The notes below the pieces were generated by a model that was given only the letters and a program-made list of their open reading frames with translations, was not told the DNA's origin and ran no database searches. A program made the position numbers and the translations under genes. Below, piece by piece: positions 50,777 to 61,299 of a DNA stretch of 64,000 bases (position 1 is the first letter of the stretch; every line of letters starts with the position of its first letter). The DNA is from Rubellimicrobium aerolatum (lineage in GTDB: Bacteria; Pseudomonadota; Alphaproteobacteria; Rhodobacterales; Rhodobacteraceae): positions 62,001 to 126,000 of the forward strand of contig NZ_JAGGJP010000003.1 in assembly GCF_017872975.1 (NCBI RefSeq). Reading direction: 5' to 3'.

Positions 50777-53700
50777 ATGACCGCCCCCCGCCCGAGTTTC
50801 CAGGCCGATCACCCGGCCTCCGAGCGGCAGCGCCAGGCCGCCGACCCGCTGGCCTCGACCTGGCTTTCGGCCAACGCCGGCTCGGGCAAGACGCGCGTGC
50901 TCACCGACCGGGTGGCGCGGCTGCTGCTGGCCGGGGTGGACCCGGCCAACATCCTCTGCCTCACCTACACCAAGGCGGCTGCCGCCGAGATGCAGACCCG
51001 GCTGTTCAAGCGGCTGGGCGGCTGGGCGATGAAGGAGGACGGCCGCCTCATCGAGGAGCTGCGCGGCCTCGGCCTGACCGAGGGGCTGGAGCCCGTGAAC
51101 CTCCAGGAGGCGCGGCGGCTCTTCGCGCAGGCGCTGGAAACGCCGGGCGGCCTCAAGATCCAGACGATCCACGCCTTCTGCGCCTCGCTCCTGCGCCGCT
51201 TCCCCCTGGAGGCCGAGGTCTCGCCGCAGTTCCGCGAGCTGGACGACCGCGGCATGGCGCTCCTGCGCGCCGAGGTGGCCGAGGAGATGGCCATGGGCCC
51301 CCAGGCCCCGCTGGTGGACGCCGTGGCGCGGCACCTGTCGGGCGACGCCTTCGACAGGATGCTGGAGGCCGTCGCCGGCAAGCGCGACGCCTTCTGGCCC
51401 TGCCCCGCCGAAGCCGACCTCCGCGCCGTCCTCGACCTGCCCGGGGACGCCTGCGAGGAGTCGCTCCTCGCCTGCATCGAGAGCGCCGAGCGCCGCAAGC
51501 TGCTGCGCGACGTGGCCGAGCTCTGCGACGCGGGCGGCGTGAACGACCAGAAGGCCGCCACGGCGCTGCTGGCCGTCTGCGGGCACTCGCCGTTCCGGCT
51601 CGACTCCCTGGCCGATCTGGAGAAGCTGTTCCTCTACGGCGAGAGCGCCGAGAAAAGCGGCCCCTTCACCGCCAAGATCGGCGCCTTCCCCACCAAGGCG
51701 CTGCGCGGCAAGGCCCCCGACCTGATCGAGAGGCTGGAGGCGCTCATGCGCGACGTGGAGGCCGGGCGCGACCTCCGCCTCTGCCTCCAGGCCCATGCGA
51801 GGAACCGCGACCTCCACGCCTTCGCCGCCGCCTTCGTCGAGGCCTACGAGCGCCGCAAGCTCGCGCGCGGGCTCCTCGACTTCGACGACCTCATCGCCCG
51901 CGCCCGCCGGCTCCTGACCGACCCGGCGGTGGCGCAATGGGTGCTCTGGCGGCTCGACGGCGGCATCGACCACATCCTCGTGGACGAGGCGCAGGACACC
52001 TCGCCCGGCCAATGGGCGGTGATCGAGCGGCTGGCCGAGGAATTCGCCGCCGGCGAGGGCCGCGACCCCCAGCGCCGCCGCACGATCTTCGTCGTGGGCG
52101 ACCGCAAGCAGTCGATATTCTCCTTCCAGGGCGCGGACGCCGAGGGCTTCGACCGGATGCAGGCGCATTTCCGCGAGAGGCTGGGCCGGATCGGCCAGAC
52201 GCTCCAGTCCACCGCCCTCGAATACTCCTTCCGCTCCTCCGAGGCGGTGCTGCGCGTCGTGGACGCCACCTTCCGCGACCACGCGGGCCTGGGCGACGAG
52301 CCGCCCCGCCACCTCGCCTTCAAGGCCGGGATGCCCGGCCGCGTGGACCTCTGGCCCCCGATCCCCAAGACCGAGAAGGACAAGGACGACCGGCCCTGGA
52401 CCGCCCCCGTCGATTCGGTGGACCCGGAGGACGCCTCGCAGGTCCTGGCCCGCCGCATAGCCGACGCCGTGCACCGCATGGTCCACCACGACAGCCTGCC
52501 CGTGGAGGCCAACGGCGTCTGGATGCGCCGCCCCGTCACGCCCGGCGACGTGATGATCCTGGTGCAGCGGCGCGGCGCGCTCTTCTCCGCCATCATCCGC
52601 GAGCTCAAGTCGCGCAACCTCGACGTGGCCGGCGCCGACCGGCTCAAGCTCAAGGGCGAGCTGGCGGTCCGCGACATCGAGGCCGTGCTGCGCGTCCTCG
52701 CCCTGCCCGACGATTCCCTGTCCCTCGCCTGCGCGCTCAAGTCGCCGCTCTTCGGCTGGACCGAACGGCAGCTCTACCGCCTCGCCCAGCCCCGGCCCGA
52801 GGGCCAGAGCCTCTGGGACGCGCTGCGCCAGGCCGGCCCCTGCGAGGCGCTGGCGATCCTCCACGACCTGCGGGACAAGGCCGACTTCCTGCGGCCCTAC
52901 GACCTCGTGAACCGCCTGCTCCTGCGCCACGATGGCCGCCGCCGGCTCCTCGCCCGCCTCGGCCCCGAGGCCGAGGACGGCATCGACGCCTTCCTCGCCC
53001 AGGCCCTCGCCTACGAGGGCGAGGCCGTGCCCTCGCTGACCGGCTTCCTCGAATGGCGCGGCCAGGACGAGACCGACGTGAAGCGGCAGATGGACGCCGC
53101 CGGGGACCGCATCCGGGTGATGACCGTCCACGGCTCCAAGGGACTCGAAGCCCCCATCGTGCTCCTCCCCGACTGCGCCAGCCGCAGGCCGCCCACGCTG
53201 TCCCCGCTCTATCCCCTGCCCGGCCGGCGCCACGTCCTCTGGGCCTGCCCGGCGGCCGACATGCCGCGCGTCATGCGCGAACGGAAGGCGGCCCTCCTCG
53301 CCGCGCAGGAGGCCGAGCGGCGGCGGCTCCTTTACGTCGCCATGACGCGGGCCGAATCCTGGCTGGTGGTCTGCGCCGCCGGCGACTGCGGCCCCGAAAG
53401 CTGGCACGGCACGGTGCGCCAGGGCCTCGCGGCGCTCGAAGCGCCCGAGCATCCCTTCTTCGACGAGCCCGGCGGCCTCCGCTACGGCGGATGGGACCAC
53501 CTGACCCCCATCCCCCGCCCCGACCGCCAGGACGCGCCGGACCCGACGCCCCCCGTCGATCTCGCGCCCGTGCCGTCCCCGCCGCCGCACGTCCAGGCGC
53601 GCGCGCCCTCGGACCTCGGCGGCGCCAAGATCCTCGACGACGAGGACGCCGACCAGGACCCCGAGGCCGTCCGCGCCCGCTCGCTCGCCCGCGGCCACCT

Positions 53701-54190
53701 GATGCACCTCGCGCTCGAGCACCTGCCCCGCACCTCGCCCGAGGCGGTCCTTTCGCTCCTCGCCGCCACCGAGGAGGCCGCGCTCGCCGGCGACCTGCCC
53801 GAGATCGTGGCCGAGGCGCGGGCCCTGATCGCCGCGCCCGGCCTCGCGGAGCTCTTCGGCCCCGGCTCGCTGGCCGAGGTGGAGCTGAGCGCCGAGGTGG
53901 AGGGCCTGGGCCGCCTGCACGGCCTCATCGACCGGCTGATCGTGACGCCCGAGGCGGTGACGGCGGTGGACTTCAAGACCAACCGCCTCGTCCCCGACAC
54001 GCCCGAGCAGGTCCCCGAGGGCATCCTGCGCCAGCTCGGGGCCTACGTGGCGATGCTGGGCGCGCTCTATCCCGGCCGCGAGGCGCGGACGGCCGTGCTC
54101 TGGACGCGCGCGGCCCGGCTGATGCCGCTGCCCTCCGCCCTCGTCATGGCGGCCTTGCGCCGGGCGTCCGGCCCGCCGGGGCCGCCTTGA
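50777..54190 (+). CDS. addA: Double-strand break repair helicase-nuclease AddA
   Basis: 1137 residues, UvrD/RecB superfamily. Walker A in [15 protein letters not shown] (residues ~31-45), [10 protein letters not shown], Walker B region [29 protein letters not shown], motif [18 protein letters not shown] and, at the C-terminus, a nuclease domain with HLALEHL and VDFKTNR. The active enzyme partner of AddB; unwinds and degrades DNA at breaks. The gene pair lies directly ahead of trxA as in other Rhodobacteraceae. Confidence 0.96.
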   Translation: MTAPRPSFQADHPASERQRQAADPLASTWLSANAGSGKTRVLTDRVARLLLAGVDPANILCLTYTKAAAAEMQTRLFKRLGGWAMKEDGRLIEELRGLGLTEGLEPVNLQEARRLFAQALETPGGLKIQTIHAFCASLLRRFPLEAEVSPQFRELDDRGMALLRAEVAEEMAMGPQAPLVDAVARHLSGDAFDRMLEAVAGKRDAFWPCPAEADLRAVLDLPGDACEESLLACIESAERRKLLRDVAELCDAGGVNDQKAATALLAVCGHSPFRLDSLADLEKLFLYGESAEKSGPFTAKIGAFPTKALRGKAPDLIERLEALMRDVEAGRDLRLCLQAHARNRDLHAFAAAFVEAYERRKLARGLLDFDDLIARARRLLTDPAVAQWVLWRLDGGIDHILVDEAQDTSPGQWAVIERLAEEFAAGEGRDPQRRRTIFVVGDRKQSIFSFQGADAEGFDRMQAHFRERLGRIGQTLQSTALEYSFRSSEAVLRVVDATFRDHAGLGDEPPRHLAFKAGMPGRVDLWPPIPKTEKDKDDRPWTAPVDSVDPEDASQVLARRIADAVHRMVHHDSLPVEANGVWMRRPVTPGDVMILVQRRGALFSAIIRELKSRNLDVAGADRLKLKGELAVRDIEAVLRVLALPDDSLSLACALKSPLFGWTERQLYRLAQPRPEGQSLWDALRQAGPCEALAILHDLRDKADFLRPYDLVNRLLLRHDGRRRLLARLGPEAEDGIDAFLAQALAYEGEAVPSLTGFLEWRGQDETDVKRQMDAAGDRIRVMTVHGSKGLEAPIVLLPDCASRRPPTLSPLYPLPGRRHVLWACPAADMPRVMRERKAALLAAQEAERRRLLYVAMTRAESWLVVCAAGDCGPESWHGTVRQGLAALEAPEHPFFDEPGGLRYGGWDHLTPIPRPDRQDAPDPTPPVDLAPVPSPPPHVQARAPSDLGGAKILDDEDADQDPEAVRARSLARGHLMHLALEHLPRTSPEAVLSLLAATEEAALAGDLPEIVAEARALIAAPGLAELFGPGSLAEVELSAEVEGLGRLHGLIDRLIVTPEAVTAVDFKTNRLVPDTPEQVPEGILRQLGAYVAMLGALYPGREARTAVLWTRAARLMPLPSALVMAALRRASGPPGPP

Positions 54191-54271
54191 CGCCCGGGGG
54201 CGCGGTCCATACCTTCCCCCTCCGACCCGTCGCGCCGTCCTCGACGCGACGCCCCTCTCAGGAGTGCCAAC

Positions 54272-54592
54272 ATGGCCAGCGTTCCCGTCACCGACGCGAC
54301 CTTCGGGTCCGAGGTGCTGAATTCCCCCGTTCCCGTGGTCGTGGACTTCTGGGCCGAATGGTGCGGCCCCTGCCGGATGATCGGCCCGGCCCTCGAAGAG
54401 TTGTCGGCCCAGTATGGCGACCGCGTGAAGATCGCCAAGGTCAACGTGGACGAGAACCCGAACACCGCCGCCCAGCTCGGCGTGCGGGGCATCCCGGCGC
54501 TCTTCGTGTTCAAGGACGGCAAGCCCGTGTCGAACCGCGCCGGCGCCGCGCCCAAGGCCGCGCTCCAGGCCTGGATCGACTCGTCCATCTGA
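54272..54592 (+). CDS. trxA: Thioredoxin
   Basis: 106 residues with active site WCGPC (30-34) in [20 protein letters not shown], the cis-Pro segment [12 protein letters not shown] and end SI. Cytosolic disulfide reductase; single domain of standard size. ATG behind CTCAGGAGTGCCAAC, a good ribosome binding site. Its stop overlaps the hslV start by 1 nt. Confidence 0.97.
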   Translation: MASVPVTDATFGSEVLNSPVPVVVDFWAEWCGPCRMIGPALEELSAQYGDRVKIAKVNVDENPNTAAQLGVRGIPALFVFKDGKPVSNRAGAAPKAALQAWIDSSI

Positions 54593-55149
54593 TGGCCGGC
54601 AGCGATTTTCCCGGCTGGCACGGCACGACGATCCTGGCCGTCCGCAAGGGCGGCCGCGTCGTGGTGGCCGGGGATGGCCAGGTCTCGCTCGGGCAGACCG
54701 TCATCAAGGGGACGGCGCGCAAGGTGCGCCGCCTCTCGCCCGGCGGGCACCATGTCGTCGCGGGCTTCGCCGGCTCCACCGCCGACGCCTTCACGCTGCT
54801 GGAGCGGCTGGAGGCCAAGCTGGAGGCTTCGCCGGGCCAGCTCGCCCGCGCGGCGGTCGAACTCGCCAAGGACTGGCGCACCGACAAGTATCTCCAGAAG
54901 CTGGAGGCCATGCTGATCGTCACCGACGGCAGCGCCCTCCTCGTGGTGACGGGCGCGGGCGACGTGCTGGAGCCCGAGAACGACGTGGCCGCCATCGGCT
55001 CGGGCGGCAACTACGCGCTGGCCGCCGCGCGGGCGTTGATGGAGACCGACCTCGATGCCGAGGCCATCGCCCGCAAGGCCATGGCCATCGCGGCCGAGAT
55101 CTGCGTCTACACCAACGGCAACCTGACGGTCGAGGCGCTGCCCGCCTGA
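54592..55149 (+). CDS. hslV: HslV protease subunit (ClpQ)
   Basis: 185 residues. N-terminal threonine protease: the propeptide [11 protein letters not shown] precedes Thr12 in [20 protein letters not shown], plus [19 protein letters not shown] and [14 protein letters not shown]. It forms the dodecameric core of HslUV. The start follows trxA (TGATG overlap); hslU follows after 64 bp. Confidence 0.97.
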   Translation: MAGSDFPGWHGTTILAVRKGGRVVVAGDGQVSLGQTVIKGTARKVRRLSPGGHHVVAGFAGSTADAFTLLERLEAKLEASPGQLARAAVELAKDWRTDKYLQKLEAMLIVTDGSALLVVTGAGDVLEPENDVAAIGSGGNYALAAARALMETDLDAEAIARKAMAIAAEICVYTNGNLTVEALPA

Positions 55150-55213
55150 CCGCCGCTCCCTTGGCAGGCCCGATCCCCGGTCATACATGGGTCGCGACAC
55201 CGAAGGACCCCCC

Positions 55214-56521
55214 ATGACCGACCTGACCCCCCGCGAGATCGTCTCCGAGCTCGACCGCTTCATCATCGGCCAGGACGCGGCCAAGCGGGCCGTGGCCGTG
55301 GCCCTGCGCTCCCGCTGGCGGCGCAAGCAGCTCGCCCCCGACCTCGCGCAGGAGGTGACGCCCAAGAACATCCTGATGATCGGCCCCACCGGCGTCGGCA
55401 AGACCGAGATCAGCCGCCGCCTCGCCCGCCTTGCCAAGGCGCCGTTCCTGAAGGTGGAGGCCACCAAGTTCACCGAGGTCGGCTACGTGGGCCGCGACGT
55501 GGAGCAGATCGTTCGCGACCTCCTCGACGCCGCCATCGTCCAGACGCGCGAGACGATGCGCGAGGACGTGCGCGCCCGCGCGCTCCAGGCCGCCGAGGAT
55601 CGCGTCATCACCGCGCTGGCCGGGGAGGACGCCCGCCCCGGCACCCGCGACGCCTTCCGCCGCAAGCTCAAGAGCGGCGAACTCGATGCCACGGTGATCG
55701 AGCTGGAGCTGAACGACACCTCCGGCCCCATGGGCCTGCCGCCGGGGCTCGACCTGCCCGGCAGCCAAGGCATCGCCATGGCGTCCCTGGGCGACCTCTT
55801 CGGCAAGGCCTTCCGCCGCACCAGCAAGAAGCGCATGACCGTGGCCGAGAGCTACGAGGTGCTGCTGAACGAGGAGGCCGACAAGCTCCTCGACGACGAG
55901 ACGGTGACCCGCGCCGCCTTGGAAGCCGTGGAGCAGAACGGCATCGTCTTCCTCGACGAGATCGACAAGGTCTGCGCCCGCGCCGAGACGCGCGGCGCCG
56001 ACGTCAGCCGCGAGGGCGTGCAGCGCGACCTCCTCCCCCTCATCGAGGGCACCACGGTCTCGACGAAGCACGGCCCGGTCAAGACCGACCACATCCTGTT
56101 CATCGCCTCGGGGGCGTTCCACATCGCCAAGCCCTCGGACCTCCTGCCCGAGTTGCAGGGCCGCCTGCCGATCCGGGTGGAGCTCCAGCCCCTCACCGAA
56201 GCCGACTTCGTGCGCATCCTGACGGAAACCGAGAACGCCCTGACCCGCCAGTATGCCGGATTGATGGCGACCGAAGGCGTGGAGGTCACGTTCACGGAGG
56301 ATGGCATCGCCGCCCTGGCCCGCATCGCCGCCGAGGTGAACCGCTCGGTGGAGAACATCGGCGCGCGCCGCCTCTACACGGTGATGGAACGGGTCTTCGA
56401 GGACCTGAGCTTCGCCGCGCCCGACCGCGGCGGCGACAGGGTGACCGTGGACGCCGCCTTCGTGGAGCGGCACCTCGGCTCGCTCATGTCCCGCGCCGAC
56501 CTCGGCCGTTACGTGCTCTGA
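55214..56521 (+). CDS. hslU: HslU ATPase subunit (ClpY)
   Basis: 435 residues from the ATG at 55214, preceded by GAAGGACCCCCC; the frame also opens at 55187 but homologues start [10 protein letters not shown]. Motifs: Walker [10 protein letters not shown] (57-65), [18 protein letters not shown], Walker [10 protein letters not shown], sensor FIASGAF, the [10 protein letters not shown] box and the C-terminus RADLGRYVL that docks into HslV. It unfolds substrates for HslV. The 3' end overlaps the convergent metallophosphoesterase gene by 13 nt. Confidence 0.97.
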   Translation: MTDLTPREIVSELDRFIIGQDAAKRAVAVALRSRWRRKQLAPDLAQEVTPKNILMIGPTGVGKTEISRRLARLAKAPFLKVEATKFTEVGYVGRDVEQIVRDLLDAAIVQTRETMREDVRARALQAAEDRVITALAGEDARPGTRDAFRRKLKSGELDATVIELELNDTSGPMGLPPGLDLPGSQGIAMASLGDLFGKAFRRTSKKRMTVAESYEVLLNEEADKLLDDETVTRAALEAVEQNGIVFLDEIDKVCARAETRGADVSREGVQRDLLPLIEGTTVSTKHGPVKTDHILFIASGAFHIAKPSDLLPELQGRLPIRVELQPLTEADFVRILTETENALTRQYAGLMATEGVEVTFTEDGIAALARIAAEVNRSVENIGARRLYTVMERVFEDLSFAAPDRGGDRVTVDAAFVERHLGSLMSRADLGRYVL

Positions 56522-57342
56522 GCGCGGCGGGGCCCGTCCGTGTCCGGCAGCGCCCTCCAGGGTGCGCCGGGATCGGCCGGGTCGCGCCCGAACCAGGCGC
56601 TCTCGGCCACCTCGAAGGCGGGCCGCTCGAAGGCCGCGTAGCGGTCCACCCGCACCAGCCCCGGCTCGATGGTCAGGAGGTTGAGCGTGTTGGGCTCCTG
56701 CCGCAGCCGCGTGGACAGGCCGGTGCCCGCCTGCACCAGCAGCACGCCCGGCGCCGCCGTGAGCGGGGCCACGTGCGCGTTGTGCAAATGTCCGGACAAT
56801 ACGATGTCCGCCCCCGCCCCCCGCAACGCCGCCACCCCTTCGGCCGAATGCCGCATCGGGCGCTTGGTCGAGCCATCGGGATGCTCGGGCGGGTGGTGCA
56901 TGACCACGATGACCGTTTTCTGCGGATTGTCGCGGAACGCCGTCGCGATAGCGCGGAGCTGCGACCGCCCGATCCGGCCCGACTGATGGGCGTAGCGGTT
57001 CACGGTGTTGACGCCCAGAACCGTCATCTCCTCGTCCTCGTGGCGCGGCGCGAGGTCCTCGTGGATGAAGCTGCGATAGCGCCCCCAAGGGTCCAGGAGC
57101 CGCACCAGCACGTTGTCGAGCGAGACGTCGTGGTTTCCCGGCACCGCCAGCCACGGCGAGCGCAGCCGGTCCAGGAAGGCCGCCGCTTCCACGTATTGCC
57201 CCCGTCGGGCCCGCTGCGTGAAGTCGCCCGAGATCGCCACGAGGTCCGGCGCGGTCTCCTCGACCAAGGCGACCAGCGGGTCCACGAGGTCGGGCCGGGT
57301 GCGCCCGAAGTGCAGGTCCGACAGGTGGAGGACTCGTCTCAT
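56509..57342 (-). CDS. Metallophosphoesterase
   Basis: 277 residues, calcineurin-like. Metal motifs in order: [14 protein letters not shown] (DxH), [12 protein letters not shown] (GDxT), VPGNHDVSL (GNHD), [10 protein letters not shown] and [13 protein letters not shown] (GHxH). The class includes cyclic-nucleotide and phospholipid-related phosphatases; substrate unknown. It is coupled to the lipid-kinase-like gene upstream (ATGA, 57339-57342), so a lipid-phosphate role is possible. The GHxH codons contain one more TGTCCGGACA palindrome (56789-56798). Confidence 0.9.
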   Translation of the reverse strand: MRRVLHLSDLHFGRTRPDLVDPLVALVEETAPDLVAISGDFTQRARRGQYVEAAAFLDRLRSPWLAVPGNHDVSLDNVLVRLLDPWGRYRSFIHEDLAPRHEDEEMTVLGVNTVNRYAHQSGRIGRSQLRAIATAFRDNPQKTVIVVMHHPPEHPDGSTKRPMRHSAEGVAALRGAGADIVLSGHLHNAHVAPLTAAPGVLLVQAGTGLSTRLRQEPNTLNLLTIEPGLVRVDRYAAFERPAFEVAESAWFGRDPADPGAPWRALPDTDGPRRAQST

Positions 57343-58292
57343 GCCGCCGCCCCGGTCGGCTCCGTCACCTCGCCCGACACGGCCTCGGACGGAGCGAAGA
57401 CCTCCAGCGCATCGTGCCGCATCCTCAGGCGCAGCGGTGTCCGCATTCGGAACTTCTCGCCGTCGCAGGCGACGGTCAGGTGGCGCGACCGTGTGGCGAT
57501 GCCTACCTCGCTCGCGCAGAGGAGGTCGAAGTCGCGTCCCTCCCTCATGCTGCGCCGCACGAGACGGAAGGCTTTCTCGAACAGGCCGACCCGCCCGGTG
57601 TCGGGTGCCACGAAGACGGCGAACCGCCCGTCCGCCACGCAATCGCTCCCCGCAAGCCCGAAGCTCTCGAGCTGATAGGCCGATCGCGCGACGAACAGCA
57701 GCGGCGTCCGCACTCGCCGCTCCTCTCCGTCGGCCTGCACCGTCAGGAAGAGCGGTCGCTGGAACCGCACGAAGGTCTTGGCCGCCGACCAGTGGGCGGC
57801 GATGCGGCGGCGGCCCCAACGGGCATAGACGTCCTCGCGCGCGCGCAGGATCGCCGGATAGATGCCCAGGCTGATGTTGTTGAGGAAGACGTGCCCGTTC
57901 ACCTCGCCCACCGCGTAGGGCCGCGTATGGCCGTCGAGGATGATGCGGGCCGCGCCGGCCGGGTCCTCGGGGATGCCGAGGCCACGCGCGAAGTAGTTGA
58001 AGGTGCCTAACGGCAGCACCCCGAAGCGTCGGCCGGAGTCGGCCATGGCCCCGGCCACGGTCATGATCGTGCCGTCGCCGCCCGCCGCCACGACCGCGCC
58101 GAAGCCGTCGCGCACCGCCTGCTGGGCCGTGGCCTTGATGTCGTGGCCATTGACGCGTCGCAGCACGGCGTGCGGCCCCAGCACCTCCATGGCGATCCGG
58201 ATGGCGTCGGCCTCGCGGCTGTTGCGCCCCGAGCCTTGGTTGCAGATCACGCAGATACGGTCGTCGGTGCGGCGGGGAGTCTGGTCTGTCAT
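57339..58292 (-). CDS. Diacylglycerol kinase-like (YegS/LCB5 family) lipid kinase
   Basis: 317 residues from the ATG at 58292 (an upstream in-frame start at 58334 is possible). DAGK catalytic domain with NQGSGRN near residue 20, VVAAGGDGTIMTVAGAM (the GGDGT motif), PLGTFNYFARGLGIP and a C-terminal domain with RMRHDALEVFAPSE. Phosphorylates a lipid such as diacylglycerol, presumably at the inner membrane. Overlaps the metallophosphoesterase start by 4 nt. Confidence 0.9.
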   Translation of the reverse strand: MTDQTPRRTDDRICVICNQGSGRNSREADAIRIAMEVLGPHAVLRRVNGHDIKATAQQAVRDGFGAVVAAGGDGTIMTVAGAMADSGRRFGVLPLGTFNYFARGLGIPEDPAGAARIILDGHTRPYAVGEVNGHVFLNNISLGIYPAILRAREDVYARWGRRRIAAHWSAAKTFVRFQRPLFLTVQADGEERRVRTPLLFVARSAYQLESFGLAGSDCVADGRFAVFVAPDTGRVGLFEKAFRLVRRSMREGRDFDLLCASEVGIATRSRHLTVACDGEKFRMRTPLRLRMRHDALEVFAPSEAVSGEVTEPTGAAA

Positions 58293-58361
58293 GAGGTAGG
58301 TCCGTGTCTCGGCGCGCGACGCGCTGGGACGCAACGCCGGCGGGCCATCTTGGGTTTCGGA

Positions 58362-58949
58362 TCAGGATCGCAGATAGACGTAGAGCGCTCCCTCTCCCCC
58401 GTGCTTCCGGTGCGCGGGAGCGACTTGGAGCACCGCCTCGGCCAACGGCGGCAGGGCGAGCCAGCGCGGCACGTCGTGACGGAGCCGCCCGGCCCGCGCC
58501 GGCATGGGCGCGAGGTCCTCGGTGACGCGGCCCTTGCCGGTGATGACCAGCACCAGTCGCTTGCCGCGCGCCCGCGCGCCCAGGATGAAGCCCACCAGCG
58601 CCGGATGCGCCTCGGCCAAGGTCAGGCCGTGCAGGTCGATGCGCGCCTCCGGGGCCAGCTTGCCGCGCGTCAGCTTGCCGAACCGCCCCGCGTCCATCCG
58701 CAATGGCATCCGCGCCAAGTTCTCTGCCAGCCCCGGCAAGAGGTCGTTCGACCGGCGATGATCGACCATCTGCCCCACCCGGAACGGCGCGGGCTTCGGC
58801 GCGGGCGGCGTTCCCCCGGCCGCCTGAACGAACTCCTCCAGCTTCGGCTTCGGCGGCGCGGGAATGGGCTGGCGGGCGTGCAGCGGCACCGCGCTGCCCT
58901 TCACGCGCTCCCAGAGCTCGCGGTCCTCGGACGACAGGCGGCGCCTCAC
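58362..58949 (-). CDS. Smr/MutS2 C-terminal domain protein
   Basis: 195 residues from a GTG overlapping the mltA stop (GTGA). Smr domain (residues ~100-195): RIDLHGLTLAEAHPALVGFI, ITGKGRVTED, AHRKHGGEGALYVYL, with the DxHG and HGxG-like motifs (here the KHGGEGALY form). Stand-alone Smr proteins are nucleases or RNA/DNA-binding factors. The N-terminal 90 residues are Pro-rich and probably flexible. Confidence 0.9.
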   Translation of the reverse strand: MRRRLSSEDRELWERVKGSAVPLHARQPIPAPPKPKLEEFVQAAGGTPPAPKPAPFRVGQMVDHRRSNDLLPGLAENLARMPLRMDAGRFGKLTRGKLAPEARIDLHGLTLAEAHPALVGFILGARARGKRLVLVITGKGRVTEDLAPMPARAGRLRHDVPRWLALPPLAEAVLQVAPAHRKHGGEGALYVYLRS

Positions 58950-59935
58950 GTCGGCCCCGCCTCGCGCGGCCAGAGCACCACCATCCGTCCCCCGTCCCGG
59001 ATGCGCCCGGCCCGGGCCCCCGCCTCTGGCCCCGTTCCCACGAAGATGTCGGCCCGCCGTGCCCCCTTGATGGCGCTCCCGGTGTCCTGCGCGACCATCA
59101 GGCGACGCCAGGGCTCCGCGCCGTCCGTCTCGATCCAGACCGGCGCGCCCAACGGCACATGGGCCGGATCGACGGCCAGCGTCCGTCCCGCCGTGACCGG
59201 CCGGCCCAGGGTCCCCAACGGTCCCGCCCCGGGCGGCAGGCCCTCCAGGACGCGGAAGAACACGAAGGAGCCGTTGGCCCGCATGACGTCCGCCCTCTCC
59301 CCGGGATGGGCGCGGAGCCAGTCCTTCACCTCCTCGGCCGAGGCGCGGTCCGCCGGCAACGCCCCCCGGGCGATCAGGAGCCGACCGATCGAGACGTAAG
59401 GGTGCCCGTTCCCGCCCGCATAGCCCAGCCGGAGCACCCGCCCCTCCGGCAGCCGCACCCGCCCGGAGCCCTGGATCTGCAGGAAGAAGGCGTCCACCGG
59501 ATCGGACAGCCACGCAATCTCGTGGCCTTGCCCCGCCAGCGCACCCGCCTCGATCTCGGTCCGCGACAGCCACGGGGTTTCGGCCGGCCTGTCCGGCGGC
59601 AACGCATAGAGCGGCACGGGACAGCGCGCCGACGCGCGCAGGTCGCCATCCAGCTCGGGCTCGTGATAGCCGGTGAACAGCGCGGGCCCCCCATCCTCGA
59701 CCAGCACCGGCCGGAAGGCACGCTCGAAGAAGTCGCGCGCCGCCCCGGGTCGCACGTCCCGCGCCAGCCCGGCCGCCCAGGCCCATCCGGGACCGGCCAT
59801 CAGGTCGCAGGTCGAGCGGAAGACCTCCAGCGCCCCGGCGTGGTCGTCCCCGGCCCAGCCATCCAGGTCGCCGAAGCCGAGCATCGCCCGGCGGGCCGGC
59901 CCGGGGCGCATGGCGGCCTCGCCCGGCCCGATCAT
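58946..59935 (-). CDS. mltA: Membrane-bound lytic murein transglycosylase A (MltA)
   Basis: 329 residues. MltA barrel: TGYHEPELDG, DPVDAFFLQIQGSGRVRLPE, LGYAGGNGHPYVSIG, then the 3D domain with VAQDTGSAIKGARRADIFVG (three conserved Asp in a DTG...D pattern). It cleaves peptidoglycan glycan strands. The N-terminus (MIGPGEAAMRPGP) has no signal peptide or lipobox. The ATG overlaps the tim44-like stop (ATGA, 59932-59935), so start and coupling are clear although export is not. Confidence 0.92.
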   Translation of the reverse strand: MIGPGEAAMRPGPARRAMLGFGDLDGWAGDDHAGALEVFRSTCDLMAGPGWAWAAGLARDVRPGAARDFFERAFRPVLVEDGGPALFTGYHEPELDGDLRASARCPVPLYALPPDRPAETPWLSRTEIEAGALAGQGHEIAWLSDPVDAFFLQIQGSGRVRLPEGRVLRLGYAGGNGHPYVSIGRLLIARGALPADRASAEEVKDWLRAHPGERADVMRANGSFVFFRVLEGLPPGAGPLGTLGRPVTAGRTLAVDPAHVPLGAPVWIETDGAEPWRRLMVAQDTGSAIKGARRADIFVGTGPEAGARAGRIRDGGRMVVLWPREAGPT

Positions 59936-60594
59936 TCGCTGGTGGCGACCAGGATCCAGTTCGGATCGGACGACCCCATGGTGCGGGCGAAGGCCCAGAC
60001 GTCCTTCTGCCGCCGGATCTCGGTCGGGGAGCCCTCGACGATCTGCCCCGCCGCGTCGCGCACGACCGAGGTCAGCTCGCCCACGAAGCGCACCGACACC
60101 TCGCCCTCGCGGGTGGCCGAGTCGAAGACCGCATCCTTGAGGGCGAGGTCGCTCACGCCCACGAAGGTCGCCTCGACCTTGTATCCGTTGCGATTCCGCT
60201 CCTCCACGACCTGGGCGAAGGCGTTGTAGACGTCCGGCGACAGGAAGGGCCGGACCGAGGCGAGGTCGCCCCGCTCGAAGGCCATTAGGATCATCTCGTA
60301 GGCGGCGCGAGCGCCTTGCAGGAACTCGCGGACGTTGAACGACGGCTCCGCCGCCTTCATGGCCGTCAGCGCCCGTGCGGCATCCGAATCCTCGGCCACG
60401 TGGTCGGTGATGTCGCGGTCGGGCCGCCCCTCGATCACCTCGAACTCGGGCCGGGCGCGGCGGGCCGGGGCCTCGGGCAGCGCCACGGGTGGCTTCTCGA
60501 AGCCCTCGCGGCTGCCCAGCACGCTCCGCAGGCGCAGGATGAGGAAGATGGCGATGCCGGCCAAGACGAGAAGCTGGATGATGGGAGAGTTCAT
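59932..60594 (-). CDS. Tim44/TimA-family protein
   Basis: 220 residues. Single N-terminal helix (SPIIQLLVLAGIAIFLILRL, 3-22) anchors it in the inner membrane, a Pro/Glu linker follows, and the C-terminal Tim44-like domain (~residues 80-220) has FLQGARAAYEMILMAFERGD and LVATSE. TimA homologues in alphaproteobacteria are membrane-anchored and resemble the mitochondrial import factor Tim44. It is coupled to mltA and lies opposite fxsA and secB, as in other Rhodobacteraceae. Confidence 0.92.
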   Translation of the reverse strand: MNSPIIQLLVLAGIAIFLILRLRSVLGSREGFEKPPVALPEAPARRARPEFEVIEGRPDRDITDHVAEDSDAARALTAMKAAEPSFNVREFLQGARAAYEMILMAFERGDLASVRPFLSPDVYNAFAQVVEERNRNGYKVEATFVGVSDLALKDAVFDSATREGEVSVRFVGELTSVVRDAAGQIVEGSPTEIRRQKDVWAFARTMGSSDPNWILVATSE

Positions 60595-60733
60595 GACGTC
60601 CTCGTGGCCGGGTGGGGCCAGCGCTAGCGCGGAGGCCTCGGGTCACCTATGTATGCCGCGGGTGGGATCAAGTCCATCGGGCCACAAGGAGCCCCGGACG
60701 GCGCGGATCCCGGCGAAACGGAGGCGTTCCTTG

Positions 60734-61213
60734 GTGCGATTTGTCGTGGCGGCCGTGGTCCTGGCCGAGATCGCGGGATTCGTTCTCGTGGGCCGCGGGC
60801 TCGGCGTGTTGCTCACGCTGCTCCTCGTCGTGCTGGCGACCGTGCTGGGCGCGGCGATCCTGCGTCGCGAGGGCGGCGAGAGCATCGCGCGGATGCAGCA
60901 CGCGCTGCGGACAGGCGGCGACCCCCGGCCCGCGCTGTGGCGCGGCGGCTTCCGGCTCGCGGCGGCGCTCCTGCTCCTCGTCCCGGGCTTCCTGGGCGAC
61001 ATCGTGGCGCTCCTGCTGCTGCTGCCGCCGGTGCAGCGGGTGCTGGCGCGGCGCTTCGCCGTCCAGGGCGCGCGCATCGTCACCGTCCGCTCCGCCCATC
61101 CCGGTGAGGAGCCGCCCCGTCCGCCCCAGGACCGCGTCATCGATGCCGACTGGGAGGAGATCCCAGCTCCCAAGCGCCCGACGCACCGTCCCTCGGGCTG
61201 GACGCGGCACTGA
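60734..61213 (+). CDS. fxsA: FxsA family cytoplasmic membrane protein
   Basis: 159 residues from GTG at 60734, or TTG at 60731; a GGAGG (60720-60724) precedes both. Start pattern VRFVVAAVVLAEIAGFVLVG (the EI-F form of FxsA), three or four membrane segments with LWRGGFRLAAALLLLVPGFL and GDIVALLLLLPP. The C-terminus is cytosolic (DRVIDADWEEI). Related to the F-exclusion suppressor of E. coli; function unknown. The frame extends further upstream without homology. Confidence 0.88.
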   Translation: MRFVVAAVVLAEIAGFVLVGRGLGVLLTLLLVVLATVLGAAILRREGGESIARMQHALRTGGDPRPALWRGGFRLAAALLLLVPGFLGDIVALLLLLPPVQRVLARRFAVQGARIVTVRSAHPGEEPPRPPQDRVIDADWEEIPAPKRPTHRPSGWTRH

Positions 61214-61299
61214 CGGGACCCCGCCATTGAGGCGGGGCGGCGGCGGTGCTAGGGACGGCGGATCGACGACGAACCCCTTGCGATCCCCCGGGAGGACCC

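Noticed and set aside
47597-53920. 2107-codon open frame on the minus strand opposite addB/addA
   Set aside because: Low-complexity Gly/Ala/Arg/His translation lying antisense to two clearly conserved genes; long antisense frames are normal in ~70% GC coding DNA.
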